Of a stretch of DNA of 64,000 nt, positions 24,914 through 34,244 are shown piece by piece; positions within the stretch are counted from its first letter, which is position 1; each line of letters begins with the position of its first letter. The notes beneath the pieces were generated by a model. It saw only the letters and a list, made by a program, of their open reading frames with translations. It searched no databases and was not told the origin of the DNA. This DNA comes from Nibrella saemangeumensis (GTDB taxonomy: Bacteria; Bacteroidota; Bacteroidia; Cytophagales; Spirosomataceae). Location of the stretch: contig NZ_BAABHD010000074.1 in assembly GCF_039541915.1 (NCBI RefSeq), positions 1 through 64,000 on the forward strand, written 5' to 3'. The position numbers and the translations under genes were made by a program.

Positions 24914-26947
24914 ATGACGGCTCTCTATTTGCTGTCTTTTATTCTTTTTGTCGGCTATGTAGGCTGGCTGGCGGCCCGCATCAGCCGGCCCTCCCTGACC
25001 GATTGGCTGCTTACCTCATTCCTGCTGTTTACCGGGAGTGTCATCCTGACCGGCTTCATCCTGTCTGCGCTGTACCTGACGGCTACAACACCGGCCTGGG
25101 CCGTTGGCGTTTTTATAACGGCTTCGGTTATCGGCTGGCTGATACGCAGGCTGGTACCGGATCATTCTCCTTTTTCAGTCAGACAATTGCTGCGGGAACG
25201 CCGGCAACTTTTCAGCCGGTGGTATGGGTCGCTCAGTCCGTACCTAAAAGGGATTTTTACGACCATGTTCCTGACGCTGGCGATTATTGCCTTTACTAAT
25301 CTGCTGCTGTCGCTGTTTACGGTGCCGAACGAGTGGGATAGTATGACGGGGCACCTCAACCGGGTGATGCAGTACATCCAGCGAGGCAGTATGCGGCATT
25401 TCGGTGGCACCAACTGGAACATGGATACCTACCCGAAGAGTGTATGTACTCTCCAGATTTATTCGTTTCTGATCACCGGCCGCTTCGAGAGCGCTTTTCG
25501 GCTGATTCACCACCTGTCCTACTGGGTTGGCATGGTGGCTGTGTTTGGGATTATCCAGCGTATCGGGAATAACCTCAGTGCCAGTTCCTTCTGCGCTCTG
25601 GCTTATGGCCTGCTGCCCAATTTTTTAATGCAGGCTATCACGACCGAAACCGATATTGTTCTGACAGCTTACCTGAGTGTGCTGCTGTATATGCTCTTTA
25701 CCTACCGCCACACCCGCAACAGCCGTTATCTCTACCTGGCTGGCATGACGTTCGGGATTGCTTACGGGCATAAGATAACATTCACACTGCTCTTGCCGTC
25801 GGTATTTGTCGTTATGATCTATACCGTCTTTCTGGCTCAGAACTTCGGCCAGTTTTTCGGACGGGTTCGCCGGTTGGCGCTGGCGATTATCGTGGGCATG
25901 TGCATATGGACTTTTCCGACGGGCTACCTGAAAAACATTGAAGTCTTTGGCCACCCGATTGGGCCCCCTACGGCATTAAAGCATCAGTCGGTGGAGCGTG
26001 CCGGTTCGCTGGGCAACCTGCTGGAGCAGGGCAGCCGCAATGTAGTCCGCTACGCCTACGATCACTTTAACCTCGACGGTATTCGTAACCTGCCCGAGGG
26101 TGTTGACCTGAACGTGCAAATGCGCAAGCCAGCGGTATGGCTCGAAGATAAACTGCGGATGCGGCTCGACGAAGAGACCGACTTCTCGATTAGGCCCTTC
26201 GTCTTTAACCGCCAGTTTGTTTTTTATAATGCAAATCCATACTGGGGTGTTTTCGGCTTTGGCCTGATTATCCCCCTGTTACTATTGACTCTGACAGGAA
26301 TTGTCAGGTCGGTACCTCATGTGTACCTGGGTATTGCGGCACTTCTGCATTTTGCGGCTCTCTCCTACTCAGCTCCGTACGATCCGTTCAAAGGCCGTTA
26401 TTTCATCGAAACGGGCCTGTTTGGGGTAACGTTTCTGGCGCTGCTGTTCCTGAGTCCCCGGGTTTCTGTTGACAAACCCGGCCGACCTAGCGGTAAGGCT
26501 TACGTCGGGCTGGTTACCGTTCTGGGTTGCCTTTCGGCGCTACTCTGCGTGTTTTTCAACATCCGGGCGCTACCATTCAGCTGGAACGGCTACGAATCGG
26601 CCTTTACGGCCAACCGAATTCGCCAGATGACAGTCGGACGCCCGGACATCTATGTGCCCTACAGCCGTTTCGACTCTATTGTGCCCCCAAACGCTACCGT
26701 CGCGCTGGGAACCATTAATGACGACTATGAGTATCCGCTCTACGGTAAAGGCCTGTCCCGGCGACTAATTACCATTAACCCCTTTGAAAAAGGGGTTCAG
26801 CCTATTCCGAAAGAAGCCGATTACCTGTTTTTTGCCAAGAGCGTAATCACTCCGCAACCGGGCGACATCCGGCTCGGCACCGACACCACCCAGCGTGACA
26901 AAATGATTGTACCGGCTGAGGACTATTATCTAAGGAAACTGAAATGA
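24914..26947 (+). CDS. Multi-pass membrane glycosyltransferase, GT39/ArnT-like
   Basis: This 677-residue integral membrane protein has around a dozen hydrophobic segments. The first loop contains PNEWDSMTGHLNRVMQYIQR, which resembles the acidic first-loop motif of dolichyl/undecaprenyl-phosphate sugar transferases of the GT-C fold (GT39/PMT-like). A long periplasmic C-terminal part follows. Such enzymes use lipid-linked sugars on the outer face of the membrane, so it may decorate the glycan after export or act on proteins. ATG 24914 is preferred to the TTG at 24908. The family call is by motif and topology only. Confidence 0.7.
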   Translation: MTALYLLSFILFVGYVGWLAARISRPSLTDWLLTSFLLFTGSVILTGFILSALYLTATTPAWAVGVFITASVIGWLIRRLVPDHSPFSVRQLLRERRQLFSRWYGSLSPYLKGIFTTMFLTLAIIAFTNLLLSLFTVPNEWDSMTGHLNRVMQYIQRGSMRHFGGTNWNMDTYPKSVCTLQIYSFLITGRFESAFRLIHHLSYWVGMVAVFGIIQRIGNNLSASSFCALAYGLLPNFLMQAITTETDIVLTAYLSVLLYMLFTYRHTRNSRYLYLAGMTFGIAYGHKITFTLLLPSVFVVMIYTVFLAQNFGQFFGRVRRLALAIIVGMCIWTFPTGYLKNIEVFGHPIGPPTALKHQSVERAGSLGNLLEQGSRNVVRYAYDHFNLDGIRNLPEGVDLNVQMRKPAVWLEDKLRMRLDEETDFSIRPFVFNRQFVFYNANPYWGVFGFGLIIPLLLLTLTGIVRSVPHVYLGIAALLHFAALSYSAPYDPFKGRYFIETGLFGVTFLALLFLSPRVSVDKPGRPSGKAYVGLVTVLGCLSALLCVFFNIRALPFSWNGYESAFTANRIRQMTVGRPDIYVPYSRFDSIVPPNATVALGTINDDYEYPLYGKGLSRRLITINPFEKGVQPIPKEADYLFFAKSVITPQPGDIRLGTDTTQRDKMIVPAEDYYLRKLK

Positions 26948-26966
26948 GCAGGCGGTTGCCGTGAGT

Positions 26967-27031
26967 AGTGGGCAGATCAAAAGCGACCTATTGTCAATGT
27001 TCTGCCTACTGCCCACTGCAAACTGCCCACT
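26967..27031. repeat. Short-word repeat AGTGGGCAG / CTGCCCACT
   Basis: AGTGGGCAG (26967-26975) faces two direct copies of its complement CTGCCCACT (27009-27017 and 27023-27031), with a near copy CTGCCTACT at 27002. The array lies in the gap before the WbqC gene and could fold into alternative hairpins. Confidence 0.6.
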
Positions 27032-27040
27032 AAAATCGCT

Positions 27041-27739
27041 ATGAAGTTAGCTATCATGCAGCCTTATTTTCTGCCCTATATCGGGTATTTTCAGTTGATG
27101 AATCTGGTCGATAAATTCGTATTGTACGACGACGTAGCATTCATTAACCGGGGCTGGGTGAACCGTAACCGAATGCTGCTCAACGGCAAAGAACATCTGT
27201 TTACCATCCCGCTGAAAGAAGCCAGTCAGAACAAACGGATTTGCGACATTGCCCTGGCCGACGATCCAAAGTGGCAGGATAAGTTGCTAAAAACGATTGA
27301 ACAAGCTTACCGGAAAGCACCTTTTTATGAAACGGTTTTTCCGTTGACCGCAAAAATGATCAATTTTAGGGCGGAAAATATAGCCGGTTATATTCGGCAT
27401 AGCTTCACCATCCTGAACCCTTACCTGGGTATTGAGACGGAACTGGTGCCTTCATCAACGATATACGCCAATACCGAATTGAAGGCACAGGAGCGAATCC
27501 TGGCTATTTGCCGCCAGGAAAATGCGACGCATTACATTAACCCAATCGGCGGCCTGGAGCTTTACCGAAAAGAAGATTTTGCCGGAGCAGACATACAGCT
27601 TAGCTTTATCCGGTCGCAACCGGTGACGTATCCACAATTCCGGAACGAGTTTGTGCCCTGGCTGTCCATTCTGGATATTCTGATGTTTAATGAGCCGGCG
27701 ACGATCCGGACCATGTTAGATAAATACGAACTGTTGTGA
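27041..27739 (+). CDS. WbqC-family protein
   Basis: This 232-residue protein begins MKLAIMQPYFLPYIGYFQLM and contains FVLYDDVAFINRGWVNRNR and ITHYINPIGG-like sequence (ATHYINPIGGLELY), the hallmarks of the WbqC family. These proteins sit in O-antigen and capsule loci beside sugar aminotransferases and acyltransferases; the reaction is not established, though a role in amino-sugar acyl or amino-acyl modification has been suggested. It is 14 bases upstream of the NeuD-like gene. Confidence 0.9.
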   Translation: MKLAIMQPYFLPYIGYFQLMNLVDKFVLYDDVAFINRGWVNRNRMLLNGKEHLFTIPLKEASQNKRICDIALADDPKWQDKLLKTIEQAYRKAPFYETVFPLTAKMINFRAENIAGYIRHSFTILNPYLGIETELVPSSTIYANTELKAQERILAICRQENATHYINPIGGLELYRKEDFAGADIQLSFIRSQPVTYPQFRNEFVPWLSILDILMFNEPATIRTMLDKYELL

Positions 27740-27753
27740 TCTGAAACGAACCT

Positions 27754-28407
27754 ATGGCTAAAGTTGTCATTTTTGGGGTCCTGGACACGGCCGAGCTGGC
27801 CCATTTTTACCTGACTAACGACTCGGATCACGAGGTAGCAGCCTTTACGGTTAACCGGGAGTACCTCGAACAAAACCAGTTTAAGGGCCTGCCGGTAGTA
27901 CCGTTTGAAGAGGTAGAGACGCTGTATCCGCCACAGGACTTCAAGTTCTTTGCACCCATGACCGGCCGGAAGATGAATAAAAACCGGGAGAGCGTGTATC
28001 TGCAGGCTAAAGCCAAAGGCTACGAGTTTATTTCTTACATCAGCTCGAAAGCTACGCTGTTTGGCAACACCATTGGTGAAAACTGTTTTATCCTGGAAGA
28101 TAACACAATCCAGCCTTTTACAACCATTGGCAACAATGTCGTGCTCTGGAGCGGTAACCATATCGGTCACCACGGACAGATCAAAGACCATGTGTTTTTT
28201 ACCTCGCACGTGGTGCTATCAGGCCATTGCGTAGTAGAATCGTATTGTTTCTTTGGCGTCAACAGCACCATCCGCGACTACACGCATATTGCGACCGGGA
28301 CGCTGGTTGGTATGGCAGCCGCAATCTATAAAAACACCGAAGAGTGGGGGGTATACATTGGCAATCCGGCCAAAAAGCTCCCTCAGCCAAGCCACGAAGC
28401 CTATTAA
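27754..28407 (+). CDS. NeuD-like left-handed beta-helix acyltransferase
   Basis: This 217-residue protein has an N-terminal Rossmann-like PglD/NeuD domain (VVIFGVLDTAELAHFYL) and a C-terminal hexapeptide-repeat helix (ATLFGNTIGENCFILEDN, TIGNNVVLWSGNHIGHHG, YCFFGVNSTIRDY). The His of GNHIGHHG fits the catalytic base of PglD-type enzymes, which acetylate amino sugars with acetyl-CoA. Placed after the DegT aminotransferase and WbqC, it likely acylates the amino sugar made in this locus. Confidence 0.87.
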   Translation: MAKVVIFGVLDTAELAHFYLTNDSDHEVAAFTVNREYLEQNQFKGLPVVPFEEVETLYPPQDFKFFAPMTGRKMNKNRESVYLQAKAKGYEFISYISSKATLFGNTIGENCFILEDNTIQPFTTIGNNVVLWSGNHIGHHGQIKDHVFFTSHVVLSGHCVVESYCFFGVNSTIRDYTHIATGTLVGMAAAIYKNTEEWGVYIGNPAKKLPQPSHEAY

Positions 28408-28446
28408 GCGTTTGAGCCAGCCGGCTTAAACCAAAATCTTGACCCA

Positions 28447-29658
28447 TTGAGTAAACGAATCCTCTTTATCGGCCACGACGCCAACCGTGCTGGAGCGCAG
28501 TACCTGCTGCTCCACCTGCTGACTTATCTGCGTCAGGCGGGTATCGAGACGGCATTGCTGCTCGGCAGCGGAGGACCGTTATGGCCGGAATACGAGCAGG
28601 TGACTACCGTCTATGCGGGATTTGATCCGGCGGAACAGAACAGCCAACCGGGTTTGCTAAGCCGGGCCCTGAGGAAGGTTGGGCTGGGAAACACGAACGG
28701 GCAGGACACGAAAAAGAAAGTTCTGGAAGAACTGCTGCCGGCATTGAAAGCCCGGCAGTTTGACCTGATCTTCTCGAACACCATCGCCAATGGCGAGTTG
28801 CTGCGCCTGCTTCAGCCGCTGAATATCCCGTTTGTTGCGTATGTCCACGAACTGGAAACGTCAATTCGGATCTACACCCATCCAGATGCACTGCGGTACC
28901 AACTCGATAATGCATCGTTGTTTCTCTGCGGGTCGGAAGCCGTACGCAGCAATCTGATCAGTACCCACGGATTGCCCGCCCGGAAAGCAACAGTTTTGAA
29001 CTCATTCATCCAGACTCAGGTCTTACGCAATAAACTGCAACATGTTGATCAGGCAGCGGTACGAACCCGCCTGGGCATTCCCGCCGATGCCGTGGTGGTG
29101 GGTGGCTGCGGCAATGCCGAGTGGCGTAAAGGAGTCGATCTTTTCGTACTGCTGGCCCAGCAGGTGATTAAGACCCACCCCGACACTTATTTTATCTGGG
29201 TAGGCGTTCCTAAAGCCAGCGAAGGCTATATTAACTTGATGTATGACCTGGAACGAATGGGGCTCCAAACCCGCGTACACCTCATTGAACCCGGTGCCAA
29301 TTACCTGGACTACGTTGCCTGTTTCGACATCTTTACCCTGACATCACGCGAGGATCCATACCCACTCGTAATTCTGGAAGCCGGACTGAATCGCATCCCG
29401 GTTCTGTGCTTTCAGCAATCGGGCGGCAGCCCGGATTATGTCGGTCAGGATACAGGCTGCCTGGTTCCCTACTCCGATGTATCGGCCATGGCGGAGGTAA
29501 TCCGGCACCTGGCAGACAACCTGGCCGAACGATCCCGCCTGGGAGCCATCTTTTACGAACGGGCTATGGCGCACGATACAGAAACGCTGGTGCCCAATTT
29601 GTTAACTATCCTTGACTCAATGTTGCATGAATTGTCTCACCACCATGGTCGTCGGTAA
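28447..29658 (+). CDS. Glycosyltransferase, GT4-like
   Basis: This 403-residue GT-B enzyme opens with ILFIGHDANRAGAQYLLLHLL. The C-terminal nucleotide-sugar domain contains VVVGGCGNAEWRKGVDLF and the EX7E-like region FTLTSREDPYPLVILEAGLN. It starts at TTG 28447, because no ATG lies near the conserved start. The acceptor and donor are unknown. It overlaps the next gene by about 30 bases. Confidence 0.87.
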   Translation: MSKRILFIGHDANRAGAQYLLLHLLTYLRQAGIETALLLGSGGPLWPEYEQVTTVYAGFDPAEQNSQPGLLSRALRKVGLGNTNGQDTKKKVLEELLPALKARQFDLIFSNTIANGELLRLLQPLNIPFVAYVHELETSIRIYTHPDALRYQLDNASLFLCGSEAVRSNLISTHGLPARKATVLNSFIQTQVLRNKLQHVDQAAVRTRLGIPADAVVVGGCGNAEWRKGVDLFVLLAQQVIKTHPDTYFIWVGVPKASEGYINLMYDLERMGLQTRVHLIEPGANYLDYVACFDIFTLTSREDPYPLVILEAGLNRIPVLCFQQSGGSPDYVGQDTGCLVPYSDVSAMAEVIRHLADNLAERSRLGAIFYERAMAHDTETLVPNLLTILDSMLHELSHHHGRR

Positions 29659-30331
29659 TGGCATGATCGCCCGGCACTTTCAGGAGTATGCCGAACGGGA
29701 TGACGTTCTTATTTTTGCGTCCGGGGTATCCAACTCCAAAGAAACCCGTCCGGAGCCATTCCTGCGCGAATGGAATCTGATGCAGGAGTGGGTGGCGCAG
29801 GCCGGCGACCGGCTGTTTGTTTATTTCAGTACCTGTAGCGTGGCCGATCCTACCGAGGAAAATGCCCCGTATGTACAGCATAAACTAGCCGTCGAAGAGT
29901 TTATTGCAACCCATACAAAACACTACCTGATCATAAGAGCCTCCAACGTTGTTGGTGGAGCCGGCAACCCGCATACGATCCTGAATTATTTTCTGAACCG
30001 TGTGACCAGCGGAGAACCGTTCGACATTTGGCAGGGGGCTACCCGTAACCTGATTGATATAGACGATATGTATCGGGTGGTTACGTATTTTATGGAGCAA
30101 AAAGACCGCTGGAATCGTATTCTGAACGTAGCCAACCCCTATAGTGTCAGTCCGTTGCAGATCGTCCGGGCGGTAGAGACCCATACCCGTCGGCAGGGAA
30201 ATTACCGGCTGATAGCGAAGGGTAGTCCATTCGCCATTGATACGTCAGATTGTGCCGCCATTCTGGCAGACAGGCAGCACGACCTTCGTCCGGAGCAGTA
30301 TCTGCATTATTTACTCCAGAAGTACTACTGA
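29627..30331 (+). CDS. NAD(P)-dependent sugar epimerase/dehydratase-like (SDR) protein
   Basis: This 234-residue Rossmann-fold protein has the dinucleotide loop MVVGNGMIARHF, a catalytic-like FSTCSV followed by PYVQHKLAVEEF (Y-x3-K), and IIRASNVVGGAGNP. The YVQHK pair is the SDR catalytic Tyr/Lys. It is shorter than standard extended SDR epimerases (about 310), so the substrate domain is compact. ATG 29627 is chosen over TTG 29612 and ATG 29645 because it leaves room for the first beta strand before the glycine loop. The stop overlaps the next start (TGATG). Confidence 0.75.
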   Translation: MNCLTTMVVGNGMIARHFQEYAERDDVLIFASGVSNSKETRPEPFLREWNLMQEWVAQAGDRLFVYFSTCSVADPTEENAPYVQHKLAVEEFIATHTKHYLIIRASNVVGGAGNPHTILNYFLNRVTSGEPFDIWQGATRNLIDIDDMYRVVTYFMEQKDRWNRILNVANPYSVSPLQIVRAVETHTRRQGNYRLIAKGSPFAIDTSDCAAILADRQHDLRPEQYLHYLLQKYY

Positions 30332-31341
30332 TGACGCTGGCGTTTACCATTTGTTCCGTCAATTACCTGGCTCAGGCCCGCACCCTGGGCGACTCGCTGC
30401 GGGAAACAAATCCGGATTGGACCTTTATTATTGGGTTAGTCGATAAGCTGGACGCGGCCGGTTTACCTGAAGCCCTGTATCCGCCGTACCCGATGCTTGA
30501 GGTGGACAAAATTGGTATACCCGATTTTGCAGGTATGTGTGATCGTTACGATATTACGGAACTCAACACGGCCGTTAAACCATTTTTTATTAATTATTTT
30601 TACGATAAGTATCCAAAAGCCGATAAAATTATTTACTTCGACCCGGATATTATCGTGTTTCAGCCGATGAACCGGCTGACTGATCACCTGGATCGATATA
30701 GTCTGGTGCTTACCCCGCATGCCTGTTCACCGGTCGACGACTGGGAGCGACCGAACGATCTGCACCACCTGAACACAGGCATTTTCAACCTGGGGTTTAT
30801 TGGGCTCCGGAATACGGCAGATGCCCGTCAGTTTGTGGCCTGGTGGGCGCAGCGGCTGGTGTATGAGTGCCGGATTGATCTCTGTGCGGGCCTGTTTGTT
30901 GATCAGCACTGGGTCAATTTTGCACCGGTTTACCAGGATAGCGTCTGGATTGAAAAACATCCGGGTTATAATGTGGCGTACTGGAACCTGCATGAGCGCC
31001 ACTTTACGGGTAGCCCGATTGAGCAGTCAGGGAATAGGGGCCATTGGCTAATAAATGGAACGGAAACCTTGTTCTTTTTCCACTACAGCGGTTATAACCC
31101 AGATAAACCAACAGAAATATCCAAATATCAAACCAGGTATACGTTTGCTGAGCGGCCTGATGTAGTTTCTCTGTTTCGTTTGTACCGGGAGCGTCTGCTG
31201 GCGAACCAGAATGAAATCTATCGGCAATACCCGTGCGTATACATAAAACCACCCAGAATTGTACGTTATAAGCGGGTGCGTAAATGGTTAAAGGCACCGC
31301 TTAGCCAATTAATTGCTGTGTTAGAATCAGGAAAGTTATGA
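30331..31341 (+). CDS. Putative glycosyltransferase, GT8-like, with intact DPD motif
   Basis: This 336-residue protein starts at the ATG in TGATG (30331), shared with the previous stop. Its N-terminus (LAFTICSVNYLAQARTLGDSL) and the metal-site motif IIYFDPDIIVFQPMN resemble retaining GT8-like or GT-A transferases. Later motifs are HLNTGIFNLGFIGLRN and LCAGLFVDQHWVNF. A diverged paralogue lies at 34245-35234, in which the DPD is DPS. It overlaps the next gene by 4 bases (ATGA). Confidence 0.78.
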   Translation: MTLAFTICSVNYLAQARTLGDSLRETNPDWTFIIGLVDKLDAAGLPEALYPPYPMLEVDKIGIPDFAGMCDRYDITELNTAVKPFFINYFYDKYPKADKIIYFDPDIIVFQPMNRLTDHLDRYSLVLTPHACSPVDDWERPNDLHHLNTGIFNLGFIGLRNTADARQFVAWWAQRLVYECRIDLCAGLFVDQHWVNFAPVYQDSVWIEKHPGYNVAYWNLHERHFTGSPIEQSGNRGHWLINGTETLFFFHYSGYNPDKPTEISKYQTRYTFAERPDVVSLFRLYRERLLANQNEIYRQYPCVYIKPPRIVRYKRVRKWLKAPLSQLIAVLESGKL

Positions 31342-32372
31342 TGTCATGGTCACGCTTTGTTGCTCTTTGGACTCACCGCTACCATAAATACACCCATATT
31401 GCGGGGAAGTTTATTTCCTTCTCTGTCAAATACTTCCAGTTACGGCGCCTGAAAGCCAGCCTCGGCGACCGGCAGCTGATTGGTATTATATTGTCCGAAC
31501 AGTTTGGCGATATTGTAGCCTGTGAGCCTATTGCGCGAGAGGTACGCCAGCACCACCCTGATGCATACATCATCTGGTTTGTTCGCAAGGCTTATGTCGA
31601 ATTGGTGGCTCACCACCCGGATCTGGACGGGTATCTGATCGAAAAATGTCCGGGTGAGCGGGAGAGGCTTCTTCGCTCCGGCATACTGGATAAATTTTAT
31701 AACCTTCACCTCTCCCACCGGAAATGTAAGTACTGTTTCGAGGATCCTACAAATCCGATCGCCGACAATCTGGACATTACTTATGTCAATTATTATCACA
31801 AAGGCAACCTCCTGTATGTTTTTTCGCAGGCGGCCGGGCTACCACCCATTGAGGATGAACCCAGGCTGTACATTCCGGAGGCCGTAAGCCGCCGGGTAGA
31901 TAGCCTGAAACTTCCTCCGCTCACAGTTGTGATCCACTGTCAGTCTACCTACGGACCACGCGACTGGTCGGCAGCCAACTGGACGCGGCTGGTTCGGTGG
32001 ATTCTTGAAGCCTATCCTTATTCGGTGGTTGAGGTAGGCCTTAACCCCGTTGTTCACATAGAGCATCCGCGCTTTCATAATTTGTGCGGCCGGTTACAAC
32101 TCCTCGAAACAGCCGAAGTGATTCGGCGCAGCCAGTTGTTTATGGGCATCGACAGTGGTCCGGCCCACCTGGCCAATGCAGCTGGCACCGACGGTATTAT
32201 TTTATTGGGTCAACTGTTCGACTTTGTAGAATATATGCCGTATTCCGGACGCTACAAGCGTGGAGAGGGGGCGACCATTCTTAATTACCACGGTCATCCC
32301 TGCGCCGACCTGCCATACGAATGGGTGCAGGAGGCTGTTGAGTACCGGCTGAGTCAAGTAAACCAGGTATGA
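31338..32372 (+). CDS. Glycosyltransferase family 9 (heptosyltransferase-like)
   Basis: This 344-residue GT-B protein has LIGIILSEQFGDIVACEPIA near residue 47, as in ADP-heptose:LPS transferases, and the C-terminal donor motif FMGIDSGPAHLANAAGT. Between them lies HCQSTYGPRDWSAANW, the typical GT9 phosphate-binding region. The donor could be ADP-heptose or another sugar. It overlaps both neighbours by 4 bases, so co-translation is likely. Confidence 0.86.
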   Translation: MMSWSRFVALWTHRYHKYTHIAGKFISFSVKYFQLRRLKASLGDRQLIGIILSEQFGDIVACEPIAREVRQHHPDAYIIWFVRKAYVELVAHHPDLDGYLIEKCPGERERLLRSGILDKFYNLHLSHRKCKYCFEDPTNPIADNLDITYVNYYHKGNLLYVFSQAAGLPPIEDEPRLYIPEAVSRRVDSLKLPPLTVVIHCQSTYGPRDWSAANWTRLVRWILEAYPYSVVEVGLNPVVHIEHPRFHNLCGRLQLLETAEVIRRSQLFMGIDSGPAHLANAAGTDGIILLGQLFDFVEYMPYSGRYKRGEGATILNYHGHPCADLPYEWVQEAVEYRLSQVNQV

Positions 32373-33196
32373 CAGTAGTTGACCAACCGAGCGTTTGTGT
32401 TGTAATCCCAATCTATAAATCCAGCTTTACCCGCTACGAAGAGATTGCGCTGACGCAGTGTATGCGGGTGTTGGGACATCATCCGGTTATTATTGTCAAG
32501 CCCGAATCACTCCTTATTGACGAACTTGTCAAAAAATACCCAACTTTACAGGCCCGCAGCTTTGCAGATAGTTACTTCACCGATGTCCAGGCCTATAACC
32601 GGCTGATGCTGGCCGAAGTCTTTTACCAGGGCTTTTTGGACTTTGAGTACATCCTGATCCATCAGCTCGACGCGTTTGTCTTCCGGGATGACCTGCTTGG
32701 CTGGTGTCGGCAGGGATACGACTACATTGGTGCCCCGTGGCTGCGGGACCGGGACTTTACAAGCTGGTCGGACGAAGCAGTGTTTGGCATCAAAAAGAAA
32801 ATTGCTACGCTTTTGGATCTAAAAAAAGAGGACGGGATTACCCCCCGCGAGATCATCAGCCTGAACAGCGTCGGCAACGGTGGTTTCTCGCTCCGCCGGG
32901 TTCCGGCCCTGCTTCGATGGCTCAAACTGTTTCGGCGTAAGATTGAAAATTACGAGCGCATTCACGCCCACCAATACAACGAAGACGTGTTCTGGGGCAT
33001 TGAGGTAAACCGGTATTTCCCGTTGCTGAAAATACCGGACTTTAGGAAAGCGATGCAATTTGCGATAGAATTTTACCCGGACCGGGCCGTAACGATTTAC
33101 AATAAAGGCCATCTGCCCTTTGGCTGTCATGCCTGGGATATTCACGGCACGGATTTCTGGCGTCCGATTTTTGCCCGGTACGGGTACGAAATTTAA
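32369..33196 (+). CDS. DUF5672-family protein, putative glycosyltransferase
   Basis: This 275-residue protein begins VCVVIPIYKSSFTRYEEIAL and contains YFTDVQAYNRLMLAEVFYQGF, YILIHQLDAFVFRDDLLGWC and YDYIGAPWL, which are the conserved blocks of DUF5672. These proteins are found among glycosyltransferases and probably share a GT-A fold; LDAFVF is a candidate metal site. The activity is unproven. Confidence 0.8.
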   Translation: MTVVDQPSVCVVIPIYKSSFTRYEEIALTQCMRVLGHHPVIIVKPESLLIDELVKKYPTLQARSFADSYFTDVQAYNRLMLAEVFYQGFLDFEYILIHQLDAFVFRDDLLGWCRQGYDYIGAPWLRDRDFTSWSDEAVFGIKKKIATLLDLKKEDGITPREIISLNSVGNGGFSLRRVPALLRWLKLFRRKIENYERIHAHQYNEDVFWGIEVNRYFPLLKIPDFRKAMQFAIEFYPDRAVTIYNKGHLPFGCHAWDIHGTDFWRPIFARYGYEI

Positions 33197-33199
33197 ACT

Positions 33200-34231
33200 A
33201 TGAATCAGACTGATCAGGAAAAGTCAAAGGTATCCATTGCGTTATGTACCTACAACGGTGAAAACTATCTGCAGGCACAGTGGCAGAGCCTGCTGGAGCA
33301 GCAGCGGTTGCCGGATGAGGTCGTTATCTGCGACGACGGATCGTCTGACCAGACTGTAGATTTGCTACACCGGTTGTCGGCCAATGCCCCCTTTGAGGTA
33401 CGTATCATCACGAACCGCAGCCAATTAGGCTTCAACAAAAATTTTGAAAAGGCGCTGTCACTCTGCACCGGTGATCTGATTTTCATCTGCGATCAGGATG
33501 ATTTCTGGTTACCGGAAAAAGTGCAGACCATGGTTACCTTTATGAATCAACGGCCGGCTATTCAGTTGGCGTTTAACAATGCCTGGGTAGCCGACGAGAA
33601 CCTCAACCCGATGGATTTGCTCTTCTGGGATCAGGTACGGTTTGATACCACCACCCAACGCCGTTGGAAAGCCGGCGAAGCCCTGGACGTACTCCTCGAC
33701 GGTAACCGTATGATGGGGTGTGCCTCGGTTATCCGGCGGCAGTTTTTGCCCAGACTTCTGCCGATTCCGGTACACATTCCAGGATACATTTATGATGGCT
33801 GGCTCGCTATGGTTGCGGCCGCCTATGGGGTTATCGACTTTGTTGATAAGCCGATGCAACTGTACCGCATCCATGTCAGGCAACAGGTAGGCGTAAGCCA
33901 GGAAAACACCGGCGGTAAACCGGTTTCGCTGTGGCACCGGTTCAGTCGGGACCGTACTATTAAACTGGAGCCACTCCAGGAGAAACACCTGGCCTTACAG
34001 TTTATTTTCCAAAGCCTTGCTGAACGTGTACCGGCCAACGCGCCGGGTATGCCGCAGATACAGCGCCGGCTGGCCCATTATCAGATGCGTAGCAGCCTGC
34101 CGGCCAACCGGTTAAAACGTATCTCGCCGGTTATGCAAAATGTCTGGCAGGGTAATTACCACCGGTATACCGATGCATCCGCTAATTGGTATGCCCCCTA
34201 CCTGGCGGCTCTGGGTGATTTGCTGGAATAA
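33200..34231 (+). CDS. Glycosyltransferase family 2
   Basis: This 343-residue GT-A enzyme has VSIALCTYNGENYLQAQW, VVICDDGSSDQTVDLL and the DxD-type FICDQDDFW. These are the nucleotide-sugar and metal-binding parts of inverting GT2 enzymes. The C-terminal half contains CASVIRRQFLPRLL and IYDGWLAMVAA, the usual acceptor-side region of rhamnosyltransferase-like members. It starts 3 bases after the DUF5672 stop. Confidence 0.9.
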   Translation: MNQTDQEKSKVSIALCTYNGENYLQAQWQSLLEQQRLPDEVVICDDGSSDQTVDLLHRLSANAPFEVRIITNRSQLGFNKNFEKALSLCTGDLIFICDQDDFWLPEKVQTMVTFMNQRPAIQLAFNNAWVADENLNPMDLLFWDQVRFDTTTQRRWKAGEALDVLLDGNRMMGCASVIRRQFLPRLLPIPVHIPGYIYDGWLAMVAAAYGVIDFVDKPMQLYRIHVRQQVGVSQENTGGKPVSLWHRFSRDRTIKLEPLQEKHLALQFIFQSLAERVPANAPGMPQIQRRLAHYQMRSSLPANRLKRISPVMQNVWQGNYHRYTDASANWYAPYLAALGDLLE

Positions 34232-34244
34232 ATTTTCTGATTGA

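Noticed and set aside
26967..27031. CRISPR-like repeat array
   Set aside because: Repeats are only 9 bases with uneven 5-30 base gaps and no cas gene nearby; the pattern fits an intergenic inverted repeat.
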